Positions 1 to 10,330 of a stretch of 64,000 bases of DNA are shown piece by piece. Numbering within the stretch: position 1 is the stretch's first letter; each line of letters starts with the position of its first letter. The position numbers and the translations under genes are program-made. The notes beneath the pieces were generated by a model, which was not told where the DNA came from, searched no databases, and worked only from the letters and a program-made list of their open reading frames with translations. Source of the stretch: Alviniconcha marisindica (lineage: Eukaryota; Mollusca; Gastropoda; Provannidae); assembly GCA_018857735.1 (NCBI GenBank), contig JABMCL010003724.1:122501-186500 (forward strand). Direction: 5' to 3'.

Positions 1-249
1 CTCCAGCGCACAAGCCCACCTGTGTCTATATGATGAGGCGATACGCGAAGCATGCAGGTTATGCACGGTATGTTTACGTTTCGCGTAAATTAGTCTCCCG
101 ATCACGAGAAGAGCCCGCAGTTATTGAGGTAAATGTATGCAATGTATGTGTCTCCCTCGAACGTAATTAAGAACAAAGAAATCTGTAGTCTGCGGTATTT
201 CCGTTAACTTGACAATAATAATAGGGTTAACTGTTTAGCACGTAGCTTG

Positions 250-271
250 TGTGCGGTGTGTGTGTGTGTGT

Positions 272-339
<68 letters not shown>

Positions 340-357
340 CGCGAGCGCGCGCGTTCG
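250..357. repeat. (TG)n microsatellite with GC tail
   Basis: Near-perfect TG repeat with one GG interruption, followed by alternating GC. Alternating purine-pyrimidine DNA of this kind can adopt Z-DNA. Confidence 0.97.
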
Positions 358-360
358 TGT

Positions 361-1054
361 TGTATGCGTTGAATTTTGAAAATATGTGCATTTAAAGAAC
401 GTGTAAACGCTTAGGGCCTGTGCCGGTTAGGCGCTCTAAGTATCCATTATTATTGTTATTCTTTGTTTCATTTTTTCCTTCTTCTTTTTCTCTTCTACGT
501 CTTTTTCCCGCCTTCTATTGTTGTCTCAATTCTCCCACGTCCTGCTAAACACATGTATTACAGGAAATGACAAGTATTGAATTTCAAAACGTGGAACTTA
601 GAACATTCAGAAAATGCATTCACGTAACCTAAAGAGGACGGTACCTGAGTGTGCGCGAGGTTTGTGTCAAGTCCGGAATGCTAGGTACACCGATCAATAA
701 TTACACCGATCAATCAGTTAATCGATGGTTGGAGCAAAGCGCATTCCAGGACAGTCGAAGTTAAGATAAGCTGTCGGCTGTACCAGACAAAAAACAGACG
801 GTCAAATGATATGTGTCTAAGTCAGTTAGTTCAAGATAGTATGTACCCGCTCAGAAAAAACAAGACTTTGTCACCGTAAAAAACATTAACTCTAACTTGC
901 ATGCGATCGTTGCTGAAAGAGTTCAAACTCTAAAAGCGAACCTACAGTAAATGTCAAGGATCAAGTTATGCTCTGGTTAACATTCCTCCATGCACTGGAC
1001 AGGAAAGCAACAAAAACAGATCAGTGATTTGGCTTTCCAGCTCATTTTAAATAT
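361..1054. other. Unique AT-rich interval, nothing recognised
   Basis: No long reading frame, tRNA fold or match to the repeat families elsewhere in the window was seen. Lines 1-249 are likewise unassigned. Confidence 0.5.
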
Positions 1055-1190
1055 TTTTTTCACCGTTTAACTGTTGTTTAAGTGTCGCTTTGTAACTTGA
1101 AAAAGGGGATTACCCCGACAATTTGCAGACTGTGTTTTTGTCCCAATAAATAGCGTTCTTTAGAACCTTTTATGTGTTTGGATTATGCTT
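1055..1190 (+). repeat. Foldback-family element, right arm copy
   Basis: This segment (CACCGTTTAACTGTTGTTTA, then a GGGGATTACCCCG core, then AACCTTTTATGTGTTTGG) matches the right arm at 19474-19594. It is the reverse complement of the left arms at 19320-19455 and 15530-15680. No matching left arm was found beside it, so it is a partial copy. Confidence 0.6.
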
Positions 1191-1778
1191 TGGTTAATTA
1201 GGTTAAGCTCGTATAAACATATATATATTCGTGTGAACCAAGGTGCAAAAGTTTGCAAAATCTTATGTAATAAACCAGGCTACAGTAGAACGGCAGTTGG
1301 TTTGCGATTCTGATTCTAATGTATAACCACTGTGACCTGATCCACAGAGAAAACATACACTACCAAAGTCTTATTCGACGCAGGGTTCGTTCGTAAGCCG
1401 TATGCACGGGTAGGAAAATATAAACTAGTTGTGCTACTGCGATGCAGGTGGACACGTAAACCATCGACTTGGGTTAACGACCACGTCAAAATATGCCAGA
1501 GAGGATGAGGTACCCTATGACAGGAGAAAGCATACGGACCAAAGCTCCAAGCACTGGTTTACGACGTCCCTCCTCCAATAACTGCCATGACTGGTTATAC
1601 AATATGTTTCAAATAACTGACAGTGTTTCCTTGATGCTCAAATGGCAATACATTATGTAAGAGACGACTCAAATTATACCTGGCATTACCTTTATAACCA
1701 ACCATTCGGCGACAGCACATTTGAAACCTAAACACTTCGAGTCGAAATTGAACTAATTTACTACCCGGAGCGGACAGC
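1191..1778. other. Unassigned interval
   Basis: Mostly unique AT-rich sequence. Near 1543-1559 it carries a CTCCAAGCACTGGTTT motif that recurs at about 1887 and, reversed, at about 2486 and 19753. No gene was recognised. Confidence 0.4.
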
Positions 1779-2065
1779 GCCTGGATGTTTAAGATCGTGC
1801 CTCGACGCTATGTGTTTTCAATAGTCTTATTACTACATCAGTACCCAAACCTTTCGGAGGGCGCGGACAGTGTTGGTGGCAAACTCCAAGCACTGGTTAC
1901 ACTCTGAAAATCGCTTTCCGGCACCTTCCTTGAAACTCTGCCAGAACTGGTTACGCCACTGAAAGGGCACTCTTTATCTCCGCGAAGCTGTCCACCAACG
2001 CTGTCAACGTCCTCCGAAAGATTTGGGTACTAAGAAGACTGTGGAAGCAACATAGCATCCAGGTA
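1779..2065. repeat. Inverted-repeat (foldback) element
   Basis: The left arm (about 1779-1880) and right arm (about 1985-2065) are imperfect reverse complements. A well-conserved core pairs GTACCCAAACCTTTCGGAGG with its counterpart, and the ends pair CCTGGATG with CATCCAGG. The loop of about 100 bp holds the CTCCAAGCACTGG motif. This could be a MITE-like element or a decayed palindromic duplication. Confidence 0.5.
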
Positions 2066-2184
2066 CGCACGTAAACATGAGACGCGTCCGCCCCTGATAC
2101 ATTTATTTATTTTTTTATTTTTTTAAGAGTGCCGTCTCGATTCAGAGGTTTTTGTGTTTTTGTTGTTGTTGTTTTTGTTTTGTG

Positions 2185-2289
<105 letters not shown>

Positions 2290-2343
2290 CGTAGGTAGTT
2301 ATAAATGAAACGCCTGATATAATTTGAGTTGTCTGTTAAAAAT

Positions 2344-2410
2344 TTACTGTCATTTGAACACCAACGAAAAACTGTCAGCTTACTGTCATTTGAACACCAA
2401 CGAAAACCTG
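2344..2410. repeat. Short tandem duplication (about 36 bp)
   Basis: The stretch containing TTACTGTCATTTGAACACCA occurs twice in a row with few differences. Confidence 0.8.
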
Positions 2411-2885
2411 TCCGTTAGCTGACGGTTTTTCGGGACCTATGGTGTAATCAATTACGGCAGCGATTGGAAGAAAAAAATGTCGTAAACCAGTGCTTGGAGT
2501 TTGAGCACTGGTCTGCGAAGAAGGTGCAAAAAAGCGAGGCTTGGCTTGGAATGTGCGTCTCGGTCTGGTGCTCAGATAGCAGTAAGTTACAACAGACGAC
2601 TCAGATTGTGTCAGATATTTCTTTGTAGCTGTCCACATTGCTTACGCCATCACAAATAAAACCAAAACCGTTTGAATCAAAACGGAATTCATTTTCTATC
2701 CGGGGGCGGATGGAAAGGTGCCGGAATTTTGCCTGATGCACGGGTCAGGCTGTTCTGTTGTTAATGCGTTGTTATAATGTGAAATAAATTTGGTTCTAAC
2801 CAAAGGTTTTGAGGATGTACCTCTGGCGGAGTTTATGTACCTTGTAATTTACACGTATGCCAGGTGAGAGCTACCGTAGGGTCAG

Positions 2886-2944
2886 GTTTGTTGTTGTACT
2901 TGTGTTACGTATTTCGAGCACTAATTAACACCCTTGTGTGTTGA
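2886..2944. repeat. Dispersed repeat segment, second copy at 28695-28746
   Basis: A segment of about 55 bp containing CGTATTTCGAGCACTAATTA recurs at 28695-28746 with a few substitutions. The parent element is unknown. Confidence 0.6.
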
Positions 2945-2957
2945 TTCTTAAACCAAG

Positions 2958-3761
2958 GTGCCGGAAAGCGAAACTTGGAGTATGGATCCTCCAACCTACC
3001 GGAAAGCGAGACTTGGAGTATGCATCCTCCAACTGCCTGAAAGCGAGACTTGGAGTATGCATCTTCCAACCTGCCTGAAAGCGAGACTTGGAGTATGCAT
3101 CCTCCAACCTGCCGGAAAACGAGGCTTGGAGTATGCATCCTCCAACATGCCAGAAAGCGAGACTTGGAGTATGCATCCTCCAACCTGCCGGAAAACGAAG
3201 CTTGGAGTATGCCTCCTCCAACATGCCAGAAAGCGAGTCTTGGAGTATGCATCCTCCAACCTGCCGGAAAGCGAGGTTTGGAGTATGCATCCTCCAACCT
3301 GTCGGAAAGTGAGACTTGGAGTATGCATCCTCCAACCTGCCGGAAAGCGAGGTTTGGAGCATGTACCCTCCAACATGACGGAAAGCGAGGCTTGGAGTAT
3401 GCATCCTCTAACCTGCCGGAAAGCGAGACTTAGAGCATGTCCCCTCCAACATGCCGGAAAGCGAGTCTTGGAGTATGCATCCTCCAACCTGTCGGAAAGC
3501 GAGGTTTGGAGTATGCATCCTCCAACCTGTCGGAAAGTGAGACTTGGAGTATGCATCCTCCAACCTGCCGGAAAGCGAGGTTTGGAGCATGTACCCTCCA
3601 ACATGTCGGAAAGCGAGACTTGGAGTATGCATCCTCTAACCTGCCGGAAAGCGAGACTTGGAGCATGCATCCTCCAACATGCCGGAAAGCGAGTCTTGGT
3701 GTATGCATCCTCCAACCTGCCGGAAAGCGAGACCTGGAGCATGCATCCTCCAACCAGACCT
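2958..3761 (+). repeat. 38-bp minisatellite with 228-bp higher-order unit
   Basis: About 21 tandem copies of a 38-bp unit reading GGAAAGCGAGACTTGGAGTA followed by TGCATCCTCCAACCTGCC. Variant units (GAGGTTTGG, GAGCATGTACC, CATCCTCTAACC, GTCGGAAAGTGAG) recur in the same order 228 bp later (for example 3301 and 3529), so six units form a higher-order repeat. Several frames on both strands stay open for hundreds of bases because the unit lacks stops. A protein-coding role is not supported: there is no conserved frame preference, signal or flanking exon. Confidence 0.95.
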
Positions 3762-4695
3762 TGTTTTCCAGCGGAACCAAAGCTGCCAGCGGCCAGCAAT
3801 CCCTCGTCAAAACGGAGCCAACCTTACGCCAGAAGCCACACATCTTTGCCTCGTTTCCGCGGAATTGCCGGAAGAACTCCAGCCCTAATGCAATAATTGG
3901 CCCATCTTTTGAACTTCTTCAAGGCTCGTTTTCGCGCAAGCACAACATTTTCAGAAAGGTCAATGGACAATCGCTCGCTGTTTGACCTTAAGTCGCTAAC
4001 GGCCGGCGAAGCCTCGAGAAAATCCGCAGTGCCCTATTACAAGGAAGGAGGGAAAGGGGGTCGTCGGGGGGGTCTTTCGACTTCTTCACACCTTCTTGTC
4101 AAAACACGGGCGACCTTCGCGCGCTCTCTCTTTCAGCGGCACTTTACGTGAAGAAAGTGTTGTTGGGTCCACTTCGCACCTCCGTTGGCGGAAGTGGCTG
4201 ACCTTTACACTAGGGCTTTGGACGACTTGAGAAGTAAATTGTCAGGTGAATGTCGTCAGGGATTTTACCTTTCGCACAGTCCCATTATACTGTTAAACAG
4301 AAAGCTGTGGGTGAAAGTCTTCTGTTTCGTCAGACTTGATTAAGTTTCCGATTATTTATCAGGTTTCTCCGAAGAGATATTTAGGCTTATAACGGGAGGT
4401 GACCGAAATTTGAGCCGAAGTTTGGGGTGAGAAAGGGAGATAATGCTAGCGTTTTAAGCGACGTTTATTTGCACATCACAAGCAGAAATCTAACAACACA
4501 AAAGTATACGGAACAGAAAGCAATATTGGTATGTACATGTAACCTATCAAACGAAAAATTAATAACATGTAACTATTTGCAATGGCAAAATGAAACAGCA
4601 GATTACAAAGAACAAGTCAAAGGCTCTTCAAATGTTTCTATACGTCCACAGAGACCATAGCAGCTCTGAAGTCAAAGGCAGCGAAAGAAAGGAAG

Positions 4696-4697
<2 letters not shown>
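3762..4697. other. Unassigned interval, possible LINE-UTR-like segment
   Basis: Most of it is unassigned. About 4500-4625 resembles 47990-48115 (shared GGCAAAAT.AAACAGCAGA and ACAAGTC strings) and may be a decayed LINE 3' region on the minus strand. Confidence 0.35.
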
Positions 4698-4775
<78 letters not shown>

Positions 4776-4883
4776 ACACACACACAACACACACACACAC
4801 ACACACACACACAACCACACACACACAACCACACACACACAACACCACACACACACCCCACACACCACACACACACACCACAC

Positions 4884-4936
<53 letters not shown>

Positions 4937-4968
4937 ACACGCGCGCGCGCGCGCGCGCGCGCGCGCGC
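4698..4968. repeat. (CA)n and (GC)n tract
   Basis: CA repeat with many CC/AA interruptions, then about 28 bp of alternating GC (4941-4968). Confidence 0.97.
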
Positions 4969-5203
4969 ACAGAGAGAGAAAGGAAATTGGGGGGCTGCTA
5001 ATCTATGAATTTAATTCTTCTAGCACGAAGATTCTTTAGGTTTCACTGAACGAGAAGAAAAAGAACAGACAAGAGCAAAAGCAACAACAACAAACCCAAC
5101 AAAAAACACTCAGCGTCGACAGAAATTATTCCGAGTGTACTCCTGTAGAGCCGTATTTTTCAACGGCTCTTTATGAGTTTCTCGCAACAACAACAAAAAA
5201 GGT

Positions 5204-5532
5204 AAAGTAAGTAAGTAAACATGGTGCTTAACGTCCACAGAAACCGTACGGCTTATTAGGGACGGGGAGAAGGGGGCAAGGGGGTATGGAGGTGGGGGGA
5301 GAGGAAGATATATACCTATCGCTACACTGTCACTACCAGAATGACTTCTGCATTAAGATGGGCAGCGATGAGAGCCATTTTAATGTTTCAGTAGGATGTG
5401 ATGGACAAAGTCACAAGACAGTGTCCACAAACCACAACCTTTTTGAAAAGAAAGGAGAGCCGAAGCGGTATCGAACCGAGGTCCTTCCGCTTATTAGCCT
5501 AACGCCTTACCGCTAGGCCAAACCGGCTCACA
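5204..5532 (-). mobile_element. SINE-1, full length
   Basis: tRNA-derived SINE read on the minus strand. The head GAGCCGGTTTGGCCTAGCGG has an A-box-like region. A B-box GGTTCGATACC follows, then a body with GGACACTGTCTTGTGACTTT, and a 3' stem-loop GTCCCTAATAAGCC...TGTGGACGTTAAGC with a (TTAC)n tail. It is flanked by a perfect 10-bp TSD, CAAAAAAGGT (5194-5203 and 5533-5542). It is non-autonomous and would depend on a LINE reverse transcriptase; the pol III promoter is inferred from the boxes. Confidence 0.92.
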
Positions 5533-5542
5533 CAAAAAAGGT

Positions 5543-6212
5543 GGGGGAAGGGGGCTTTAAATACCAGTCCTTGGGTACAGTATGTAGGTGGACAAGCAGC
5601 GCAATACTCTGACGTTCAGTTTATATATTTAACTATGCTTTGTAGAAAGGAGACAGGCCAAAGCAGCCGTGCCATGACTAATGAATTTTCAGGATGACTG
5701 TGTCCGAATGACAATGAAACGATGGGGGGCGCTTGATCCACTACAGCCCGAAGCGACAGAATACCCTTCCTACCATGCCAGTTCATGCATACGTGTGTCT
5801 ACCTTTCAAAGCTGTCAACAGCTGTCGAGGACGCGATCGACCTAGTACGAAGCTTTTCAAAGCTATCAATTTCCACACAGTTTGTTGCGAGATGGGGCCG
5901 TGGCAGAGGATGAAAGCCGAAGTCTGGCAACAGCTGGACCAGTGAGCCAAAAGGTTGCGGGGACGCAGGGGTGGTGGCATCTGTGCACCAGCCTATACAC
6001 AGAGTTGCACGTGAAGCACGCACTTCGTGCAGATATAAAGCGCCTGGGTATTTACCCTTCGAGGCACGTCAAAGAGGAACTGACGTCCCTGCCTGCTCCT
6101 GCTCAACACATTAAGATACAACCAGACGCAAAGTTTGGGAGAGTAATGCATACAGAGCGACTGCGGAAAATAATGTTATTGGATAAGGCAGGGTGGGGAT
6201 TTCAGTTGGGGT
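5543..6212. other. Unassigned interval
   Basis: Mixed-composition DNA with short open frames only; no repeat or gene recognised. Confidence 0.4.

Positions 6213-6242
<30 letters not shown>
6213..6242. repeat. G30 homopolymer
   Basis: Thirty consecutive G; G-quadruplex-capable and prone to sequencing length error. Confidence 0.9.
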
Positions 6243-6244
<2 letters not shown>

Positions 6245-6617
6245 CTTTCTTTTAGCAGAGCCGCATCATCCAAAAATGGAATATGTATACGGCCGCGAAA
6301 TCTGTTAGTTTTGTCTCTGGAATATCCCTCTCGTGTCATACGACGAAGAAAAAAAACTAAGAAGAATAGATGACAGAGGGTTCTCTTGTTCAAGTCCGTC
6401 ACTCACCTCAGCGATCTGTTACTGGTTCGCGGGATCGATTTTATTGTTCATCTGCCAACGCTATCGATAATATTGACGTGATACTGATCTTTGGCCTTTC
6501 ACAATATACACTTCGCGATCTACAAAAACAGCCACTGTTTTCAGAAGCGAGCTAGTGTGGTTGTGGAAGGGACGTTGTTGCTACAAAACATTATTTGCTT
6601 TAATAACACCAGAGATA

Positions 6618-6618
<1 letters not shown>

Positions 6619-6704
<86 letters not shown>
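6619..6704. repeat. (CT)n microsatellite
   Basis: Perfect CT repeat of about 86 bp, followed by AGC/AGT triplets. Confidence 0.98.
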
Positions 6705-6705
<1 letters not shown>

Positions 6706-6709
6706 GTAG

Positions 6710-7660
6710 CAGCAGCAGCTATAGTAGTAAAGGAAAAGGAAAAGAAGAAGCATAAGAATAGAGCTTCCTAGACGAAGCAAGCTAAGCTTTTGTTTGTCTG
6801 TTGGTAGCATCCACACATCGATCGGCACCTGGAAAATTATATACACGGCGTGAAGGTATAAATCTTTCAAGATATGAATGACACCGCAACGAGGAGACCT
6901 CGAGGCATCGACACTTGGTGTGTTTGGATGCGATTAACGGGCGATAACCCACAGACGACGAGCGAACTGCCTGCCGCGGTTTGACAGACTTCGCCGGCCG
7001 TAAAAGTGTCAGACACCTTTCGGCGGGGACCGGGGAAACAATACGGTGATTACAAGGTCGATGTACTCGGCAGTTAAGACTTTCTCTTCTGCTCAGGTAA
7101 AGGGAGGTGGGGTGATGGGGTGGGGCGGTGTGTGTGTGTGGAGGAAGGGGGGGGGGGGGGGGTAGGGGGTGTTGAGAAGGATTTGATATTATACCGTGTC
7201 CAATAGAAAATGCTGCCAACAAAAAAAAAATGTGTTGTGTGCATGTGGCGCTATTCATAATGTTGTCAGTGCTGCTGGATTAATTCATGATCACGCTCGC
7301 GAAACAGCAACGAAAAGATTTAAGTCGTCATTTATTAACGAGCATAAATTTGTCCATTGTGCTCGTGTGTTGCGGACTCCCGGCTCCAGCTCCGACTGAA
7401 GAGTTCGAGTCAATGACTAGGAACCGGCTTTGACTGAATGGAGATCCAATCAGGAACCACGAGCCAGAAGTTGAACCTTGACCCAGAAGTTATGTGGGTC
7501 AGCCCCCTCCTCCTGTCCCAAACACTCGTGTCTCCACACATAGTTATTTCTATGCGCCCCCCCCCCCCCCCCCCCCACCCACACACACACACGCCTCCGT
7601 CCCACGACTCTGCCGACACCCGAAGTTCTGCCCCGTGCACCTGTTTGACGTGACTCCTAC
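6710..7660. other. Unassigned interval with short G and C runs
   Basis: Holds G-rich (7148-7162) and C-rich (7557-7576) homopolymers. No coding or element signature was recognised. Confidence 0.4.
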
Positions 7661-7662
7661 GA

Positions 7663-7846
7663 CCTAGAACTCAGGAGCTGTGTGAAAGTCGAGGTGGCCG
7701 TCCTGGGCTTTCCGTCCTAACGAGCCTTCTGGTTTCCGTGGACGTAAAGATTTATTGAACCATGCTTAGGCATTGGTCTCAGCTTGTCCCTAATATGTGA
7801 GCTGACATCCGAGGACATTAAGCATCACTTCATCATCATCATCATC
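7663..7846 (+). mobile_element. Long retroposon element (dimeric 3' hairpin)
   Basis: The head TCAGGAGCTGTGTGAAAGTC is followed by GAGGTGGCCGTCCTGGGC. A first stem-loop (CGTCC...GGACG, then TAAAG), a spacer with GCATTGGTCTCAGCTTG, a second stem-loop (TGTCC...GGACA, then TTAAGC) and a (CATC)n tail follow. The CTAGAACTCAGGAG sequence at its start recurs right after its tail, consistent with insertion next to or into a related element. The head has no obvious tRNA fold. Confidence 0.85.
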
Positions 7847-7948
7847 TAGAACTCAGGAGCTGTGTGAAAGTCGAGGTGGCCGTCCTGGGCTCCCGTCCCT
7901 AATAAGCCTACGGTTTCTGTGGACGTAAAGCAACACTTAACCAAAACC
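7847..7948 (+). mobile_element. Short retroposon element
   Basis: The about 95-bp type: head ACTCAGGAGCTGTGTGAAAG, then GTCGAGGTGGCCGTCCTGG, one stem-loop (CGTCC...AACC/GGTT-type hairpin...GGACG), TAAAGCAACACTTAACC tail. It directly abuts the long element upstream. Confidence 0.85.
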
Positions 7949-7954
7949 TTTTCC

Positions 7955-8060
7955 ACAGAGCCCAGGAACTGTGTGAAAGTCGAGGTGGCCATCCTGGGCT
8001 CCCGTCCCTAATAAACCTACGGTTTCTGTGGACGTAAAGCAACACTCAACCAACCAACCT
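7955..8060 (+). mobile_element. Short retroposon element
   Basis: Second short copy with a CAACCAACCAACC tail; same head and single 3' hairpin. Confidence 0.85.
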
Positions 8061-8084
8061 AGAACTCAGAGCTCAGGAGCTGTG

Positions 8085-8115
<31 letters not shown>

Positions 8116-8132
8116 TGTGTGTGTGTGTGTGG
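8061..8132 (+). repeat. Short-element head continuing into (TG)n
   Basis: The head reads AGAGCTCAGGAGCTGTGTG and then becomes a TG microsatellite exactly where the element normally reads GCTGTGTGAAAG. The rest of the element is missing. The microsatellite probably started from the GTGTG inside the element. Confidence 0.7.
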
Positions 8133-8340
8133 CGAAGGGGTGGTCCTGGTCGGGGGGAATCAGTTACTAAAGAGAGTACAGATTAAGACAATCTCTGGAG
8201 TCACGATCGGGGGGTGAGGGGGGGTGAACTGTAAAGTACACGACAGAAAGAGGAGCACTTATGATTGTGGAGGCCTAACCTCGACACGTTGCATCGGACT
8301 CATAAAAGAAGCCTCTAAATTCAGTTTGAGAGTCATAGTT

Positions 8341-8504
8341 TAGGAGCTGTGAGAGTCGAGGTGGCCGTCCTGGGCTGTCCGTCCTAACGAGCCTTCTGGT
8401 TTCCGTGGACGTAAAGAATTATTGCACCGTGCTTCGGCATTGGTCACAACTTCTCCCTAATATGTCAAATGACATCTGAGGACATTAAGCATCACTTCAT
8501 CATC
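8341..8504 (+). mobile_element. Long retroposon element, 49-bp flanking repeat
   Basis: Full head, two stem-loops and (CATC)n tail. The 49 bp upstream (8292-8340) recur exactly downstream (8504-8552), far longer than the 8-13 bp duplications of the SINE-1 copies here. Confidence 0.88.
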
Positions 8505-8552
8505 ATCGGACTCATAAAAGAAGCCTCTAAATTCAGTTTGAGAGTCATAGTT

Positions 8553-8726
8553 CAGGAGCTGTGTGAAAGTCGAGGTGGCCGTCCTGGGCTGTCCGTCCTA
8601 ACGAGCCTTCTGGTTTCCGTGGACGTAAAGCCATATTGAACCGTGCTTCGGCATTGGTCTCAGCTTGTCCCTAATATGTCAACTGACATCTGAGGACATT
8701 AAGCAACACTACCTACCTACCTATCT
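8553..8726 (+). mobile_element. Long retroposon element, 18-bp flanking repeat
   Basis: Complete copy with a (CTAC)n tail. AGTTTGAGAGTCATAGTT is present at both ends (8535-8552 and 8727-8744). Confidence 0.88.
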
Positions 8727-8744
8727 AGTTTGAGAGTCATAGTT

Positions 8745-8910
8745 CAGGAGCTGTGTGAGAGTCGAGGTGGCCGTCCTGCGCTGTCCGTCCTAACGAGCCT
8801 TCTGGTTTCCGTGGACGTAAAGCTATATTGAACCATGCTTCGGCATTGGTCTCAGCTTGTCCCTAATATGTCAACTGACATCTGAGGACATTAAGCAACA
8901 CTACCTACCT
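8745..8910 (+). mobile_element. Long retroposon element, 10-bp flanking repeat
   Basis: Third stacked copy. The flank AGTTTGAGAG (8727-8736) recurs at 8911-8920 immediately before a SINE-1. Confidence 0.88.
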
Positions 8911-8920
8911 AGTTTGAGAG

Positions 8921-9239
8921 TGAGCCGGTTTGGCTCAGCGGTAAGGCATTAGGCTGGTAAGCAGAAGAACCTCAGCCGTTCGAATATCTGCTTCAGGCCC
9001 TCCTTTCTCTTCAAAAATTGTGGTCTATGGACACCGTCTTGTGACACTGTCCTCACAATAAGTGAAACATTAAAATGGCTCTCATCTCTGCCCATCTTAA
9101 TGCAGAAGTGATTCTGGTGGTGACAATGTAGCGATAGGTATATAATCTCCCTCTTCCCCCACCTCCCTACCCCCTTCCCTCCCTTCTTCCGTCCCTAATA
9201 AGCCTTATGGTTTCTGTGGACGTTAAGCATCATGTTTAC
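8921..9239 (+). mobile_element. SINE-1
   Basis: Starts TGAGCCGGTTTGGCTCAGCG, has a slightly degraded B-box, and ends in the CGTCC/GGACG hairpin and CATGTTTAC. No clear TSD of its own; it abuts the stack of long elements. Confidence 0.85.
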
Positions 9240-9247
9240 AGCTGGAG

Positions 9248-9346
9248 TCAGAACTCGGGAACTGTGTGCGTGTCGAGGTGGCCGCCCTGAGCTCCCCGTC
9301 CCTGATAAGCCTTGTGGTTTCTGTGGACGTAAAGCAACATTGAACC
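9248..9346 (+). mobile_element. Short retroposon element
   Basis: Diverged copy with GCCGCCCTGAGCTC and the CGTCC/GGACG hairpin. GAGTCAGA occurs on both sides (about 9245 and 9356), a likely 8-bp TSD. Confidence 0.75.
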
Positions 9347-9356
9347 GAGCAGTCTG

Positions 9357-9829
9357 AGTCAGAGCTCAGGAGCTGTGTGAACAGGGAGGTGGGCCTGGGC
9401 TCTGATTCCCTATCCCATAAAAAAAAATTAAAAATGGTGTTTGACGTCCACAGTAACCATAAGGTTTATACCATAAGGTTTATTAGGGACGGGGAGAAGG
9501 GGGAAGGCGGTATGGAGGTGGGGGGGGGGGGGGGGAGAGATTATATACCTATCGCTACACTGTCACCGCCAGAATGATTCCTGCATTAAGATGGGCAGCG
9601 ATGAGAGCCATTTTAATGTTTCAGTAGGAAGTGATGGACAAAGTCACAAGACAATGTCCACAGACCACAACTTTTGAAGAGAAAGGACAGCCGAAGCGGA
9701 TTCGAACCGAGGTCCCTCCGCTTACTAGTCTAACGCCTTACCGCTAGGCCAAACCGGCACACACCCTATCCCATACTTCCCTCGTCCCTAATAAGCCATA
9801 CAGTTTTGGTGGACGCGAACCACCATGAA
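9357..9829 (+). mobile_element. Short element interrupted by SINE-1
   Basis: The head (9357-9419) and the hairpin-plus-tail (9776-9829) of one short element are separated by a minus-strand SINE-1. Rejoined, they give the expected order of head, GTCCCTAATAAGCC and GGACG. Confidence 0.8.
9420..9763 (-). mobile_element. SINE-1 nested in a short element
   Basis: Near full-length minus-strand copy, with an internal duplication near ATAAGGTTTAT and a G-rich expansion at about 9519-9535. Perfect 12-bp TSD CCCTATCCCATA at 9408-9419 and 9764-9775. Confidence 0.92.
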
Positions 9830-9843
9830 AGAAGCAGCAGTCT

Positions 9844-9945
9844 GAGTTCAGAGCTCAGGAGCTGTGTGAAAGTGAAGGTGGACACCCCCTCAGTAACAGT
9901 CGGTATGGTCTCTGTGGACATAAAGCAACATTATAAACTTCAGTC
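9844..9945 (+). mobile_element. Short retroposon element, diverged
   Basis: Head CAGAGCTCAGGAGCTGTGTG and 3' end CTGTGGACATAAAGCAACAT are present; the 5' half of the hairpin is altered by a small deletion. Confidence 0.65.
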
Positions 9946-9974
9946 TGAGCAGCCGCCCGGTCACGTATTATGAT

Positions 9975-10173
9975 ACAATTCAGTTACATTCAATACAATT
10001 TTATTGTCTCTGTGTAGAGAAATTTGCCTTCTGGTTCGTCATTTGCAGATGTTCAATACATTTTATAATAAAATATCAGCAATTCACTAAAACATGGAAC
10101 TGAAAACCGCTTAAATATAAAATAATATATAATTATAACACTGTGCATTCACACACACACACACTCACTCACA

Positions 10174-10243
<70 letters not shown>

Positions 10244-10330
10244 TTTCTTCTGGCTCACCAATCACTTTAAACTTTCAATAAATATCACAATAAAACAAAC
10301 ATTCCTTCACTAAAATCGACCGCAACATAT
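9975..10330 (-). repeat. Probable LINE 3' ends around a (CA)n tract
   Basis: On the minus strand the 5' part reads ACAGAGACAATAAAATTGTA, which resembles CR1-type LINE 3' ends (recollection, not searched). A CA microsatellite (10151-10242) lies inside. No coding remnant is visible. Confidence 0.35.

Noticed and set aside
2958..3761. Array as CRISPR
   Set aside because: Units are contiguous 38-bp repeats with no unique spacers, in a eukaryotic context.
2958..3896. 312-codon and other long open frames over the minisatellite
   Set aside because: All arise from a stop-free 38-bp unit read in several frames on both strands; no start context, signal or downstream conservation.
4590..5039. His/Thr-rich or Cys/Val-rich proteins
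   Set aside because: Translated CA/TG microsatellite; the same applies at 24.2, 35.9, 38.1, 49.5, 52.3, 54.0 and 63.0 kb.
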